Assembly (NCBI GenBank): GCA_964019425.1
Contig: OZ025797.1
Coordinates: forward strand, 744,001 to 808,000
Direction: 5' to 3'
DNA length: 64,000 nucleotides
DNA from: Flectonema sp. DT1601
Lineage: Eukaryota > Euglenozoa > Diplonemea > Diplonemida > Diplonemidae
Position 1 is the stretch's first letter, and every line of letters begins with the position of its first letter. Position numbers and translations under genes: made by a program. This document shows positions 1 through 11,769 of this stretch, piece by piece. The notes beneath the pieces were generated by a model, which was given only the letters and a program-made list of their open reading frames with translations, made no database searches and was not told the origin of the DNA.

Positions 1-2
1 TG

Positions 3-2276
3 ATACTAGACGCTCGTCAGACTGGTTCATATGACCACGCTGCATTCGATGATGTTATTGAATTTGAGAGAAAACTTGCTGCAGCATGTGATGCAGCTGG
101 TGTTACCAGAACTGCTATCTACGTTACTGTTTATGGTACTCAGGCTGAGGTACCAACTAATCCGCAGGCTCTTAAAATTGGACAGACGCTAATGTTGTTT
201 GAAGACTTTGAACCAGCACCACCTGGTGTCGTATCAAATGGTCAACATCCTCCTTCTGCTAGTCTTCATAATCTAAATAATGGATTTAGTTCTTCTTATC
301 CAGCTGCTCCGACTGAACCTGTTCGACAGGAAACATCTGTCCTTCATTCCCCAGTTCGTCAAGGAGGGTATTCACAGCCTTATTCTCAATCTCATCACAG
401 TAATCCTCCACAACATAATTTCGTACCCCAGCAGGGTCCGGTGTCACCAACGTTGTCGGCGAGGTCGCAACCACGCGGCAGATCAATTCCTCGAAATTCT
501 GCTCAGCAGAGGTCCTCAGATATCAGAAACCTACTTCATCATATTAGTGATACAGATCCTCGTGCTTCAGAAGCTGGTAGTCGGGGGTACTCGTACTCGA
601 TACCGGGACAAGTATGTTTATTATTAGTTAAATGGAATGGTGGAGCAAAGTGTTTCACTTAACTTTTCTTTTTGACATCTTTGAACTAATGAGATACAAA
701 AACCAATAATATTTTTAACTATATTTTATTATTAATGAAAAACTGACACAGCGAAGTAGCAGTCTCCACTCTATCAAGAGATTCCCAGCACCCGAACCAC
801 TTCCTAGCAAGGTTTGTATATTTTCATTTTGAAAAAAAAAAAATTAATTTTCTCTAACGTCAATAGGACAAAAACAAAAAAAAGAAAATACATATTTCCC
901 TTTTGTGTTTTCTTTTTCCCCCTCCCTGTTTTCTACATCTGTTTAAACCATCACCCTCTCAAGTATATCAACCTTCACATAATTACAGGTATTCGTCCAC
1001 AGTAATGAAAACAAAGGAGCTCCACCAAAACTTTATTTGTTGAAAAATGTTCGGACTCTCGATCAGTTGAAGTTGAAGGTGTCAGATGGTCAAAATATAA
1101 AACCTATAAAACACCTTCACCAAGTAGACGGGACACCAATTAGATCTTTGAGTCAAATCACACATATGATGGAAGTAATTGCTACCAAACATGCTGGTTC
1201 TCCTTTTGATGTGAAGGATCTACCTATTCACGTAAAGGTGAGTGGTGCTCCACCAGGCCCTTCATTTTAGTTTCATAAAAAAACAACTATTTCCCCCCCT
1301 TTTTTTTTTTCTTCTTGAAATTTTCACGAATGGGTGGTCGAACAGGAAAGGACCTGAACCATGTACTTCATCGTTCCCTTTCCTTGATAACCCTGTTGAT
1401 TACGTAAAAGAAAAGAAAAAAAAAAAAAATGCAGAGAAATAAAACAAGGGAACAAGAACCTTTTTAGAGTTAGAATTTATTTGAAGCCTTTTGAAGGCTG
1501 TTTTAAAAACTTTAGATTTTAGTCTCCCAACTCAAAGTATGTATGTTGTGGTATGTTCATGTTGTTGTTGTTTATGGAATTATTAATTTATATTCATCTT
1601 TCAGGGATTAGTCGACACAATTTCAGGTCGTGCGTCAGTTCGATTTTTACTAAAAAGAATGGGTAAAAAAGAGAAATTCTTGTCGGGGACTCCGCCGATG
1701 CCGCCACCAAGCGGAGTGAAACCAGACCTGGGGAGGTCGAGTGGGTTATCGGCATACGCGAGTTTAAGAATCGAATCTGATGGTCTCGCTAGTATCCAAA
1801 AGCTACAACAGTTAATCCCTGATAAATGGAAGTACATCGGACCTGGAGCTAAGAACTCGATAGTTGAAGATATACACATCACTTTATTACTACAAGTAAC
1901 AAACAGTTATGATGAGGCTCTGAATGGATTGACTCAGGTAGCTGATCGCAACTGTTCTCCAAAGTTTTTAATATGCCCTCCAACGATAACTTCTTGTGAC
2001 AGGATAACAGAGAACTCTGTTGTTTGTATTTCATCAAATGTGTCGAGTGATGATATTATCTCATTAAGAAAAGACTGTTTCTCATCAGTCGAATCGTATG
2101 TTCGCTATCCAGGAACAGGTCATGTCACGTATGCTTATCTTAAAGGGGAGTTCGCTGATGAAATAAAAAAGTTCCTCAGCGACAATACGTCAGGCTCACC
2201 GGTAGAATCTTTTTCTTCGCACATAACTTTGAAAATGCGGTCTGGAAAAGTTCATGAGATCCCTTTTAAAAAATAA
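3..2276 (+). CDS. Partial gene, 2H-phosphoesterase-like C-terminal domain
   Basis: The reading frame is open at the left edge, so the 5' end lies outside the window. Exons: 3-611, 752-811, 989-1237 and 1605-2276, all in phase 0 with GT-AG introns; 529 residues are visible. The third exon encodes a ubiquitin-fold-like stretch around VDGTPIRSLSQI that weakly resembles a doublecortin (DCX) domain. The last exon has two histidine motifs, HITL and about 80 residues later HVTYAY, spaced as in the 2H (LigT-like) phosphoesterase fold, whose two HxT motifs form the active site acting on cyclic phosphates or RNA ends. The first visible exon is Pro/Ser/Gln-rich and probably disordered. The 2H call is from motifs only; the substrate is unknown. 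The stop is TAA. Confidence 0.6.
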
Positions 2277-2470
2277 TCTGTTTTTGTTATTGTTGTCACA
2301 CACTCGGAGGTTGATGCCCGCTTGTGCTGCGCACCCTTCGAAGGTACTACTTACTAACCTCTAGGTACGTTGTGCGTATTGTTAGACAAAATTAGTGTGT
2401 CTGAGGTCGTGTTTATAGCATATCTTGCCCCCCAAAACATTTTATTCAGATCAAATAACCAAAACAAAAA

Positions 2471-2992
2471 ATGGTTAAGGCCGTAACCCTCAAGGACTGT
2501 GACGCCGCGAAGTTCGTCGGTGCCTACGCTAAGTACCTGAAGAAGCAGGGAAAGCTCAACGTACCAAAGTGGGCTGATGTCGCCAAGACTGGTATTCAGT
2601 GCGAACTTGCCCCACATGACCCAGATTGGTTCTACACCCGTGTTGCGTCTGTCGCCCGTCAGGTGTACTACCGTCCAGGTGCCGGAATCGGTGGATTGAA
2701 GAAGAGATACGGTGGAAGCTACCAAAAGGTTTGTTCTTTTAATTCTGTTTGAAGACCATCATAGTAGTAATTTCGTAAACTAGAATCACAAATACCAAAT
2801 ATAACTTACCAACAGAACTGTATCAGACCACATTTCCAGAAGGCTGCCGGAGGTCCAATCAGAAAGGCCCTTCAGGGACTTGAGGACTTGGGAATCCTTG
2901 AGAAGAGACCTGACGGTGGAAGACAGATCACCAAGAGAGGAATGCAACAGATGGATCAGATTGCTGGATCCGTTGTCCTTGACGGAAAATAA
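2471..2992 (+). CDS. RPS19: Ribosomal protein eS19, copy 1
   Basis: Exons 2471-2728 and 2816-2992, one phase-0 intron, 144 residues. Family landmarks are KKQGKLNVPKWAD, ELAPHDPDWFYTR, the YRPGAGIGGLKKRYGG stretch and a C-terminal LEDLGILEKRPDGGRQIT segment, all matching eukaryotic eS19, a small-subunit protein needed for 18S rRNA 3' maturation and assembly of the 40S head. Length fits the family. It is the first of three head-to-tail copies. Copies 1 and 2 differ in the coding part by at most scattered silent changes (for example at Asp of the DPDW motif), while sequence before the ATG and after the TAA is unrelated. Confidence 0.97.
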
Positions 2993-3391
2993 GCGCGAGA
3001 TGATAGAGGGGGAAAAAAAAAATAAAAAAAATAAAAAAAGAGTAACCAAAAAAAATGTCAGTGTTTAGTTATCACTTCTGCGCCCGCATTTGAAGTGCTA
3101 TGCGTGGCGGGTGTACCACAAGTCACTAACGACTCGGCCTGTTGATCATCGTGACATCAACAAGTTAACTTGAATTAATTATTCTTTACGTCTTGCAGGT
3201 ACGGTAGTCAAATAAGACGATTTGAGTGCAGTAAGTCATCAGTTCAGTTCATAACTGTTTATTGTTACTGTAATAGTTGTGGGTTGGAGGGGTGTAGCTG
3301 TTAGTTTGATTTCTTTTCATATCAAATAGAGACGGTTCTACTGTTTACCAATCAATCACTCCCCCCCAGCCAGTAAAAGCAGACTAACAAA

Positions 3392-3913
3392 ATGGTTAAG
3401 GCCGTAACCCTCAAGGACTGTGACGCCGCGAAGTTCGTCGGTGCCTACGCTAAGTACCTGAAGAAGCAGGGAAAGCTCAACGTACCAAAGTGGGCTGATG
3501 TCGCCAAGACTGGTATTCAGTGCGAACTTGCCCCACATGACCCAGACTGGTTCTACACCCGTGTTGCGTCTGTCGCCCGTCAGGTGTACTACCGTCCAGG
3601 TGCCGGAATCGGTGGATTGAAGAAGAGATACGGTGGAAGCTACCAAAAGGTTTGTTCTTTTAATTCTGTTTGAAGACCATCATAATAGTAATTTCGTAAA
3701 CTAGAATCACAAATACCAAATATAACTTACCAACAGAACTGTATCAGACCACATTTCCAGAAGGCTGCCGGAGGTCCAATCAGAAAGGCCCTTCAGGGAC
3801 TTGAGGACTTGGGAATCCTTGAGAAGAGACCTGACGGTGGAAGACAGATCACCAAGAGAGGAATGCAACAGATGGATCAGATTGCTGGATCCGTTGTCCT
3901 TGACGGAAAATAA
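3392..3913 (+). CDS. RPS19: Ribosomal protein eS19, copy 2
   Basis: Exons 3392-3649 and 3737-3913; the protein is identical to copy 1 (144 residues). The 87 bp intron is almost identical to that of copy 1, with an A/G difference in the segment after the donor. The 5' flank differs completely: a C-run, then AGCAGACTAACAAA before the ATG, so this copy has its own leader and presumably its own promoter in the 400 bp after copy 1. The 3' flank after TAA also differs. It is probably expressed, since no damage is visible. Confidence 0.97.
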
Positions 3914-4163
3914 GTGTCCAGTTATCAATGTGTTAAACGTTATTAGTTGCTTATCACTGAAGTAGTCTTCTTTTCTGCGGCTGTCTGCATGTTGAGGTCT
4001 CATTCTGCTTTCGGAAAGAAGTTGTTTCCCCCCCGCAGTTCATTTCTAATTACTGATGTCGAGAGATTGTGTGGCTCAGCTACTTGTAATGTAAATTAAT
4101 ATTCTTATTGTGTGTTTTGTTATTAGAAAACAGTTTACCTTCCAGATCACGAAGTAATCAACA

Positions 4164-4688
4164 ATGGTTAAGGCCGTGACCCTCAAGGATTGTGACGCCG
4201 CGAAGTTCGTCGGTGCCTACGCTAAGTACCTGAAGAAGCAGGGAAAGCTCAACGTACCAAAGTGGGCTGATGTCGCCAAGACTGGTATTCAGTGCGAACT
4301 TGCCCCACATGACCCAGACTGGTTCTACACCCGTGTTGCGTCTGTCGCCCGTCAGGTGTACTACCGTCCAGGTGCCGGAATCGGTGGATTGAAGAAGAGA
4401 TACGGTGGAAGCTACCAAAAGGTTTGTTCTTTTTTTAATTCTGTTTGAAGACCATCGTAATAGTAATTTCGTAAACTAGAATCACAAATACCAAATATAA
4501 CTTACCAACAGAACTGTATCAGACCACATTTCCAGAAGGCTGCCGGAGGTCCAATCAGAAAGGCCCTTCAGGGACTTGAGGACTTGGGAATCCTTGAGAA
4601 GAGACCTGACGGTGGAAGACAGATCACCAAGAGAGGAATGCAACAGATGGATCAGATTGCTGGATCCGTTGTCCTTGACGGAAAATAA
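4164..4688 (+). CDS. RPS19: Ribosomal protein eS19, copy 3
   Basis: Exons 4164-4421 and 4512-4688; the same 144-residue protein as copies 1 and 2. It carries two silent changes near the start (GTG for the Val codon at residue 5, GAT for Asp at residue 9). The intron is 90 bp, longer by three T in the run after the donor. Similarity to the other copies begins at the ATG and ends at the TAA. An AATAAA signal follows at 4705. Confidence 0.97.
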
Positions 4689-4704
4689 GCTGTTTGATTT
4701 CTTC

Positions 4705-4710
4705 AATAAA
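4705..4710 (+). promoter_or_regulatory. Probable polyadenylation signal of eS19 copy 3
   Basis: AATAAA lies 17 bases after the stop codon, followed by a GT-rich stretch. No equally placed AATAAA was noticed after copies 1 and 2. Confidence 0.45.
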
Positions 4711-5126
4711 GTGACGTGTTGCTGCCTACGCGTCGCTAGTTAGTTGTCCTGTTGTCACCCAGCCTGAAAAAAATCTTAAAAAAAAAAAATTTGAAAAATC
4801 TCTTTATGTTTTTTGATTATTGCAAACCCTCATCAACACTTCCAACAGGACAGACATATCAACAAATAGCAGGTGTGGGGAGGCATATTTTCTGTTTACG
4901 CAATAGTTATTACCCTCCATACTACAGATAACTAGACTGAAGTAAATATTTTCCTGTCCTGTTGAGGTTTTGGTAGTCCCCTGGAACTTACTGATTAAAA
5001 CAATGTTTTCGATTTAGTACAGCATTCTCATATTATAAAGTAGATCTGGTTTTGTCTTCTCAGAGAGCTTTTCATTTCTCATTTTAAACAACTCCCAGGT
5101 GTGTAGGGGGCGACACACATTCAAAG
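4711..5126. other. Intergenic, eS19 copy 3 to the PH/PDZ-like gene
   Basis: No coding signal or repeat recognised. It probably holds the promoter and leader of the next gene; the last bases before the ATG are unremarkable. Confidence 0.5.
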
Positions 5127-7018
5127 ATGTCACATTCAGAGCCTCCAGGACTGCGTAAGTGTGATCGGATATCTCCGTCAACTAAATACCCAAAACTTAA
5201 TACACAAGTAGTCTACTTTGTGCATCATGTTCATAAAGTAAGTTCTACTGAGAAGGTTATGAAGCCTCCTAGACTGTTAATCGGAACAGCTAATTTATTG
5301 TACCAAACAAACACTGCGAACATGAACCTATACGCTGTGGTACCTGTTGAACATATTGAGAGGCTAAAGGTTAAATGTGAACCTGGTGAGCCCGATGAAA
5401 TCTTAATTGTCATGAGCGAGAGGAGTAACGACAGTGATATGCACATGCAGTTGTTATCAGCTGAAGGTAACGAACCTGCGAGTTCTGCTGTCGATCTTTG
5501 TGAAATTATCAGAGCTTTGAAGTGGAGATTAACAGGAAAAGACATCCCAATTGAAATGAAAGTTGGAAGAGAACCTTTATCGAGAGGAGCTCACAAGAAG
5601 AAATCAGCGAACTATCAATCAAGCGATAAGAAATTAAAACAGTGGAGACAACAAATGCAAGCACCGACGTCACCATTTCGTAGAGAGTTACTTGAAAGTG
5701 TTCGTAGCCATGATGCTCTTCGAGAACGACCTCCATTCAACTTGGAGGATGATGTCGTGTATTTGGACTTTGGTCTTCCTCCCTGGGGTGTAAATGTTAA
5801 TGTGTTAACTGTGCAAGGCGTCACTCCTGGATCTCAATTCGATAAACTGGGCGGTCGACACCTCGTTGGTCGACATCTAATAAAAGCAAATCAAGTGGAC
5901 GTTACTAATCCTATGCAGCTTGAGAACTTTAAAAGTGTTCCCGTTCAGCTTGGATTTTCAAAAGTATGTTATCTTAATATTGTTTCCGTGTGTCGCTACT
6001 CGAACCTTGTTGATGATAAATAAATATAATCCCAAAACAGCAACCACTGCCTCCTCCAAATCCAGTTGAGGAAAAGAAAAAGAAGAAATCGAGGAAACCA
6101 AAATTTGAGTCTTCGGACGAGTCTGAAGAAATTTCGGAAGAAGAGGACTCGGATGAAATCACTTCGAGGAGGAAGAAGAAGTCATCGCGGAGATCTCAAA
6201 AGGATCTTCGCAAGGCTAGTACTGTCAGTCACTTTCCTGAAGTTGCTGAATCTCCGAAGTCGTCTGTCGCAATGCAGGTAATCTTTTACTTTGAAACCGT
6301 TATAAGAAATCACATAATCACAACTATCAAACAAACAATAAACAAACAGGCGGGTTCTGGACTTGTTGATGGATCAGATCCATACGGTGGTCTGACTCCG
6401 TACTCTTTTGGTTCTCCTGAGTCACCACATCAGAGATATGGAGATGTAGCTCCTGATGGAATGACTGGTAGGAATGCTGTCTTTCCGAATCCACAGCAGG
6501 TTCAGCCACAGAAGCCGGTTAAGATTAATTTACATCTCAACTTCGTGCAATGTCCTCAACAAGACTCGAGGGTTGAGGAATACTACTCAAGTGAGGAAGA
6601 GGAACGCGAGGAGCGGAGGATACGACGAGCGGAGAGAAGAGATCGAAGACGGGAAAAGAAAGATCATTACAAACAACAACTTCAGTTAATGAACGCACAG
6701 AATCAGCTTCTCCTTATGCAGCAACATCAGCAAAGAACTCCATCTCGATCACCAAGTACTTACTCAGATAATGTTAATAATAATGCGAGTCATCTTCATC
6801 ATCCTATGGCTTTGAACCCTTTTAACTCTTCTCCTGGGATGATTCCTCTCAATTCTCCTGTTTATGCTCCGCCTCCTCCTCCGCAAAGTTATAATGTGCA
6901 GCCAGCTGCTGTTCCTCAACTTCATTATCTCAACTCGTCACAACAGTTGATGAACCCGGGTAGTGCTAATAGTAGTGCAATGCACTTAATGAAACCTTTT
7001 GGTAGTACTGCCATGTGA
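5127..7018 (+). CDS. PH-like plus PDZ-like scaffold protein
   Basis: Exons 5127-5963, 6041-6277 and 6350-7018, phase-0 GT-AG introns, 580 residues. Residues about 25-140 (NLYAVVPVEHIERLKVK, then EILIVMS and a helix AVDLCEIIRALKWRL) look like a PH-like beta fold closed by a helix. Residues about 210-279 (VNVLTVQGVTPGSQFDKLG...GRHLIKANQVDVTN) resemble a PDZ domain, with the ILxVNG-type turn seen as LIKANQ. The second exon is a Lys/Glu/Ser-rich charged linker; the third has a charged Arg/Glu helix, a Gln-rich segment and a Pro/Asn-rich tail. This suggests a cytoskeletal or membrane-associated adaptor. The family was not recognised and both domain calls are tentative. The stop is TGA. Confidence 0.65.
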
Positions 7019-7737
7019 ATAATTATTCATTGTTTAAGATTCTTTTTTTTTTTTTTAAATAAATATCTTATTTGTCTCGCACAAGCAAAGAGCGGTGTTT
7101 GGAATAACAAGCTAACAGAAAAAAAAAAATAAATGGTGATGCATTCCTTTTGTGAAATTAATCCTTTTTGTATTCTGATTCCCACCCTCCTGTATTGTAT
7201 CTTCCCCACCTTTTTTTTTTTTTTTTTTTTTACCTTTTGATTTTTTTTTAACTATTTGTTAAGGAGTTTCGTGTCCCTTAACTTACAGTTGTATTGTAAG
7301 CATATTATTGATTGGAAATTGAAGTATTTTTTTTTAAAAAAAAAAAATAAATAAATAATGAACAAATGGGAAGCTTTTGAATCAGTAATAAAAAAACTAA
7401 CTGATGTTCAACTGCTGGTTTCGAATCAATTCTTTCTGGTGACAGCCTGAGGAATTGCTTTTACTATTTTATTATTATTTTCTTTTCTTTTTCTTTTTCT
7501 TCTTTAATTCGTGTGTGTTGTTGTGTTGTTTTGGTTTATTATAGCCACGACTGTGATTCTCTCTTTTTAGCGAACCTGACGTTAGTTTTTGTTGAAATTA
7601 TTTTTCGTATAAATTTCTTTGTATAAAACAGATACACTGATCTACTCCTAAGTTGTACTTTGTGGGAACTGTTGAGATTTTTCTACGGATTTTTTTTATA
7701 AATCATTTTTCTAATTATAAAAACAGATACTGTCACA
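7019..7737. other. Intergenic with long A/T homopolymer runs
   Basis: About 700 bp with several T-runs and A-runs (7046-7056, 7211-7231, 7328-7348). An ORF on the minus strand here is low-complexity and not convincing. AT-rich DNA leads into the rhomboid start. Confidence 0.5.
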
Positions 7738-8613
7738 ATGTTCATGCCATACGGAGGTGGAGGCAGGAGACATCATGGTGGAGGACGTCGTGGAGGGATG
7801 GGTCTGATATTGTTGTTGGCACAGATGAACAGAATGGGTTTCGGAAACATTCCCTCCGTAACGATGGGTGTCATCATCGCAAACGTGTACACCTTTCTAA
7901 CCAATAGCGTTCGGTTTTCAGATGTTTGTCTCTCTCTGTACGGAATTATGAGAGGTCAATACTTCCGTCTTTTAACGTCAGCTTTTGTTCATGCTGATGA
8001 TTGGCATTTATCTTACAACATGACGTCATTTATGTGGAAGGGAGCTCAGTTAGAACGAGCAATGGGAACAGCGAAGTTTATTTCATTATTGTTAGTGTTC
8101 ATATTATCAACACCAATTATCCACATGATGATATGCTACACTTTACTTGAAAGTCAACTCGATCAACAAGGCCAATGGGCATCTGAATGTGCTATCGGCT
8201 TCAGTGGAGTTATCTTCGCACTCAAAGTAGTTACAACAACACATCCTGAAGCAATGCATGATGTGTTTTATGGATTATTTAGTGTTCAGGGGAAATATGT
8301 GGTTTGGGCTGAGCTTGTGCTCATTCACTTCATATATCCTGGAACCTCATTTATGGGACACTTGTCGGGTATCATTGCTGGGCTATTATACACTTCAGGA
8401 GTGACATCACCGTTGGTTGATGCGGGAGAACGTTTTATAAATGGAATAATGGCTGGTCTTCCACCTCCTCCACAAGGCGGAAGAGGTGACTACAATAACT
8501 ATCAAGACAGAGATGTTCCTCCCGTCTACAGAGGTGCTGGTGACAACAGAGATGCTGAAGCACGTCAGCGTGCCGCCCGTGCTGCTCAGCAGCGTTGGGG
8601 TGCTGGTTACTAA
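7738..8613 (+). CDS. RHBDD1: Rhomboid-related protease, RHBDD1/RHBDL4-like
   Basis: A single exon of 291 residues. It has a Gly/His/Arg-rich N terminus, then about six hydrophobic segments. HADDWHLSYNMTSFMWKG matches the H-x-x-x-N helix of rhomboids, GFSGVIFALK carries the catalytic serine, and HLSGIIAGLLYT carries the catalytic histidine, so the Ser-His dyad is intact. WKGAQLERAMG is typical of the RHBDD1/RHBDL4 branch, ER intramembrane proteases used in ERAD. The tail is soluble and Arg/Ala-rich, with R-x5-A-A-x2-R (RQRAARAAQQR), the VCP-interacting motif. This supports recruitment of p97/VCP as known for RHBDL4. The stop is TAA; nothing is broken. Confidence 0.92.
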   Translation: MFMPYGGGGRRHHGGGRRGGMGLILLLAQMNRMGFGNIPSVTMGVIIANVYTFLTNSVRFSDVCLSLYGIMRGQYFRLLTSAFVHADDWHLSYNMTSFMWKGAQLERAMGTAKFISLLLVFILSTPIIHMMICYTLLESQLDQQGQWASECAIGFSGVIFALKVVTTTHPEAMHDVFYGLFSVQGKYVVWAELVLIHFIYPGTSFMGHLSGIIAGLLYTSGVTSPLVDAGERFINGIMAGLPPPPQGGRGDYNNYQDRDVPPVYRGAGDNRDAEARQRAARAAQQRWGAGY

Positions 8614-8681
8614 AATTTATACATACTTGACTGTCAGGATTTGCGATATTAGTTGTTTATGATTGATTGATACGTTTTTTT

Positions 8682-10427
8682 TTAACCCATTACGGACGGG
8701 GGTAAAACCCGGTTTTTTGACTTTTTTTGAAAAAAGAGCTAACGGGGAAAAGGGGTAGGGGGGCTCGGAAAGGTGATGTGACAAAGTGAACCGCCATTGC
8801 CTGCCCGTTAAAAATACACACACATTCACCACCTAAAGGGTGAACAGAACAAATGAAAACACCACCAAAGACAAAAATAAGCTCAGTTCTTATGACTCCC
8901 TGCGCCTCTTCAATTTTGATGTTGTTGTGAGTGCAGGGGTCTTCCCCCTCGTACATTCTTCCCGGATAGCACCTCCCGACACAGAGGTGGTGGTATGGGA
9001 CGCAAATGTTCTCCCCTTTGTAAGATTTAAGTGGTATTTGCCAAAACAGGGTGCAGGACACATAAAAACCTTACACCCCTGGCATCCATAAGTAGTCCTC
9101 ACTCGAGTATTGTGATACTTACATTGTTTAGCAGCGCCAAATATTGATGGATAGTGCTCAGTGGTGCTGAACATGTGTGAAAAGTGCGAACCCGAGTCAA
9201 TAGTAGATGTAGTATTGGTTGTCTTGTCTCTCGACGTCCCGTCACTGACGAGTTGCATAGCGAGCTCCTCTACATACCGTATGTAGGTACCAGTATCCTT
9301 ACCGCATTTCTTTTGAAGGGTAAACGTGTTGAACATTGAAACTTTCAGCAAGTAGTCGAAAACCTTTAGATGCCATCGTTTAGTTTGAAGGTTTCTGTTC
9401 GCCCTTCCCTTCACGCTATCCATCAGGTTAACACCTCCCATCGTTTTGGTGTACCTGTCTACTTGCACGGTAGTTTGATCGGCACTTTTTCTTTTTTATT
9501 TCTCTTCCTAATCCAGCGATATACATCGACACGGTGCTCACGTAAGGGAAGAGTACTGAAAAGATGCACATCCTTTGAGTCTCTCCACTTTATATGGTGG
9601 ATGCCGTGCTTGACTGAAGGTAAGAAGCAGAAAGATTCTTCGGTCTTTCTTTCACTTCCGATTTGCTTAGTCGTCCCGGTCCAGGAGTAGCCTTCGGTTT
9701 TGTAACATCAACAGAACTCCCTTTCTGTTCCGTCAGGCTGTTCCAACACAGTGGAACCCTTTCGCTAACATCAAAACAAGAAATGCGTATGACGAATTGA
9801 AATTGTCAAACGTCACCCAATGCCCTTTATTATTATGGGGTTTAACAAGACTATGAACATAAGAAGCAGGAATGTGTTTGTTAGCAGTGTGGAAATTACG
9901 GAGAAAGCATTTCAGTTCACCAACTTCTAGTGACTTCATGGACGTCTCTTTGTCAATCGGGTAGGCAAGAGTGTGTCGAAATATCATTTTAAGCACATGA
10001 TCAGTGAAAATGAGTTGGATGCCTTCAATTCGCTCATTTCATTAAAGTCGCTCACACTCTGGGTAGGTCCTTTCCGTTTTTCCCTGGGGATTCTCTTGGT
10101 TTTGCCCCCCCACTTTGATACCTTTGCTGTGTTGCTGTCAGATGACGACTCCGATACAGAATCCATCATCATCAGACTTTCATAGGACGCCGAACTTGTA
10201 TCAATTTCAACAGGCACACGAAACTTCTTGTTAGGTGGTAAAATTTCGATTATTAGTTTTGAATTTCATGAATGAAAACACAGCGAACCACGCCATCCCA
10301 CCCAAGATTCGTCGCGAAACGGCCTCGATTACACCCCCCCTGGGTAGCGTTAGCCGGGTTTTCCCCTTAGCGAAAATAAAATTTCAAAATAACCACTGTA
10401 GTGGACCCCCCGTCCTTAATGGGTTAA
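8682..10427 (-). mobile_element. Decayed piggyBac DNA transposon
   Basis: TTAA target duplications at 8682-8685 and 10424-10427 flank matching ends: CCCATTACGGACGGGG on the left and the complement of CCCCGTCCTTAATGGG on the right. Minus-strand translation shows piggyBac transposase pieces: DNFNSSYAFLVLM with HCVGTA (9733-9996), then RYTKTMGGVNLMDS and a C-terminal zinc-binding region CKYHNTRV...CQGCKVFMC...CFGKYH (8890-9468). The 1.74 kb length is short of a full element and the frame is interrupted between the pieces, with the 5' part of the transposase missing. It is inactive but recognisable; similarity of the two ends suggests moderate age. Confidence 0.85.
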
Positions 10428-10723
10428 ATATAAATTCAAAGCCTCCACCAGTAAAAGAATCTACGATTTCCTACCTCGTCAGATTCAAAGCATTTGAACG
10501 GAAAGTTCCGGCTATTGGTGGATTCAAAATTACTTTTTTCTTTTTTGGTTTTGTTAGGAAATTTCTGTTTTTACGCCGCCTGCTAACTATCCCTGTGGCG
10601 TAGTGTTTGAAGCATACAGCTGTACGAATTTATTAATTAGCATCTGTCTCCCACAGATAAAATAAAATGCCTAATTTATTTAAGGTGTAATCGTGTGTTA
10701 CGAACTAACATATTTCTTTTAAT
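10428..10723. other. Spacer between two transposons
   Basis: AT-rich DNA with no coding or repeat signal recognised. Confidence 0.4.
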
Positions 10724-10968
10724 GGATAAACATACTTGTACCCCTTTAAAGGGGAATTAAAAATTAAAGCGGAAATAAAGGGCTTTTAATATTAAAGGGC
10801 TTTTAATTAATTCCCCTTTATTTTCCAATTTAATGAAATAAAGGGGAATTAAAGGGGATTTAATGAATTAAAGGGCCCTTTATTTTAAAATTAAAGGGGA
10901 TTTAATTCCCCTTTAATTTTGAAAAATAAAAATAAAGGGCTTTTAATGGTTTTTAATTAAAAAAAAAA

Positions 10969-11040
10969 TCCTCCACCAGGACTCGAACCTGCAGCCTAGC
11001 GAATGCAAATCCACAATCATACCAGTGGACAACCAGCGTC
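10969..11040 (-). repeat. tRNA-like remnant inside the transposon
   Basis: Read on the minus strand there is a D-arm-like GTCCACTGGTATGA and a B-box-like GGTTCGAGTCC, followed by a T-run as in Pol III terminators. The acceptor stem does not pair, so this is a degenerate tRNA-derived (SINE-like) sequence rather than a working tRNA gene. Confidence 0.5.
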
Positions 11041-11769
11041 ACTTAAAAAAGTTTTTTTTTAATTTTCTTTCCTATATTCTTATTGCAGGAATTATCCTTG
11101 CAAGGAATTTCTCCTCAAAAATCGTTATTTCACAAGATTCTTCTCCCACAAAAATAATTCCTGATCAAGGAAAAATTTTTACTGGGGGTTTCCTTTGGTG
11201 ATCTGGTAAGGAATTATTATTGTGAGGAATTTTTTTTTTGGAAATTTTTTTTTCAGCAAAAATTCTTGAGTTCCTCACAAGAATTTCGGCACGAGGTATT
11301 AAGTTGCTCGACCTTCGCTGTTTTTTTCGATACGTGATTAGTCCGTTAGAGGACTGTCGGTGTGAAAGGAAAGAAAGTCGGAACGGTGGCCAAAGATTAG
11401 TGAGTTGACTGAGTTGGTCAGTTACCAGCATGGTAGCTAGCGGTTTCCTTATGATGTTAAATATCGTTATGATGATATAGTTGTATTTTACAAATCAAAC
11501 TCAAACGCCCCCCTTCCTGGTGTTCGTCTTGGTGATTAATTCACAGTTGAATAACTCGATTCCGTACTGCACTGAATGACAACACGGAAAAAAGAGATGT
11601 GTATGCAGCTGAGAGGAATCGTAACTTCAAGTGCTTTTGCATTCTGAAGATTGCAATGGATGATAATTAAATCTGTCAGTGAGTATCAATTGGTGGGTAG
11701 ACCACCGAAGTTACTGTGAACAAACCAGCGTGTCCAAAGCAGGCGTTCGTCTTGTATTTTACGTATAAA

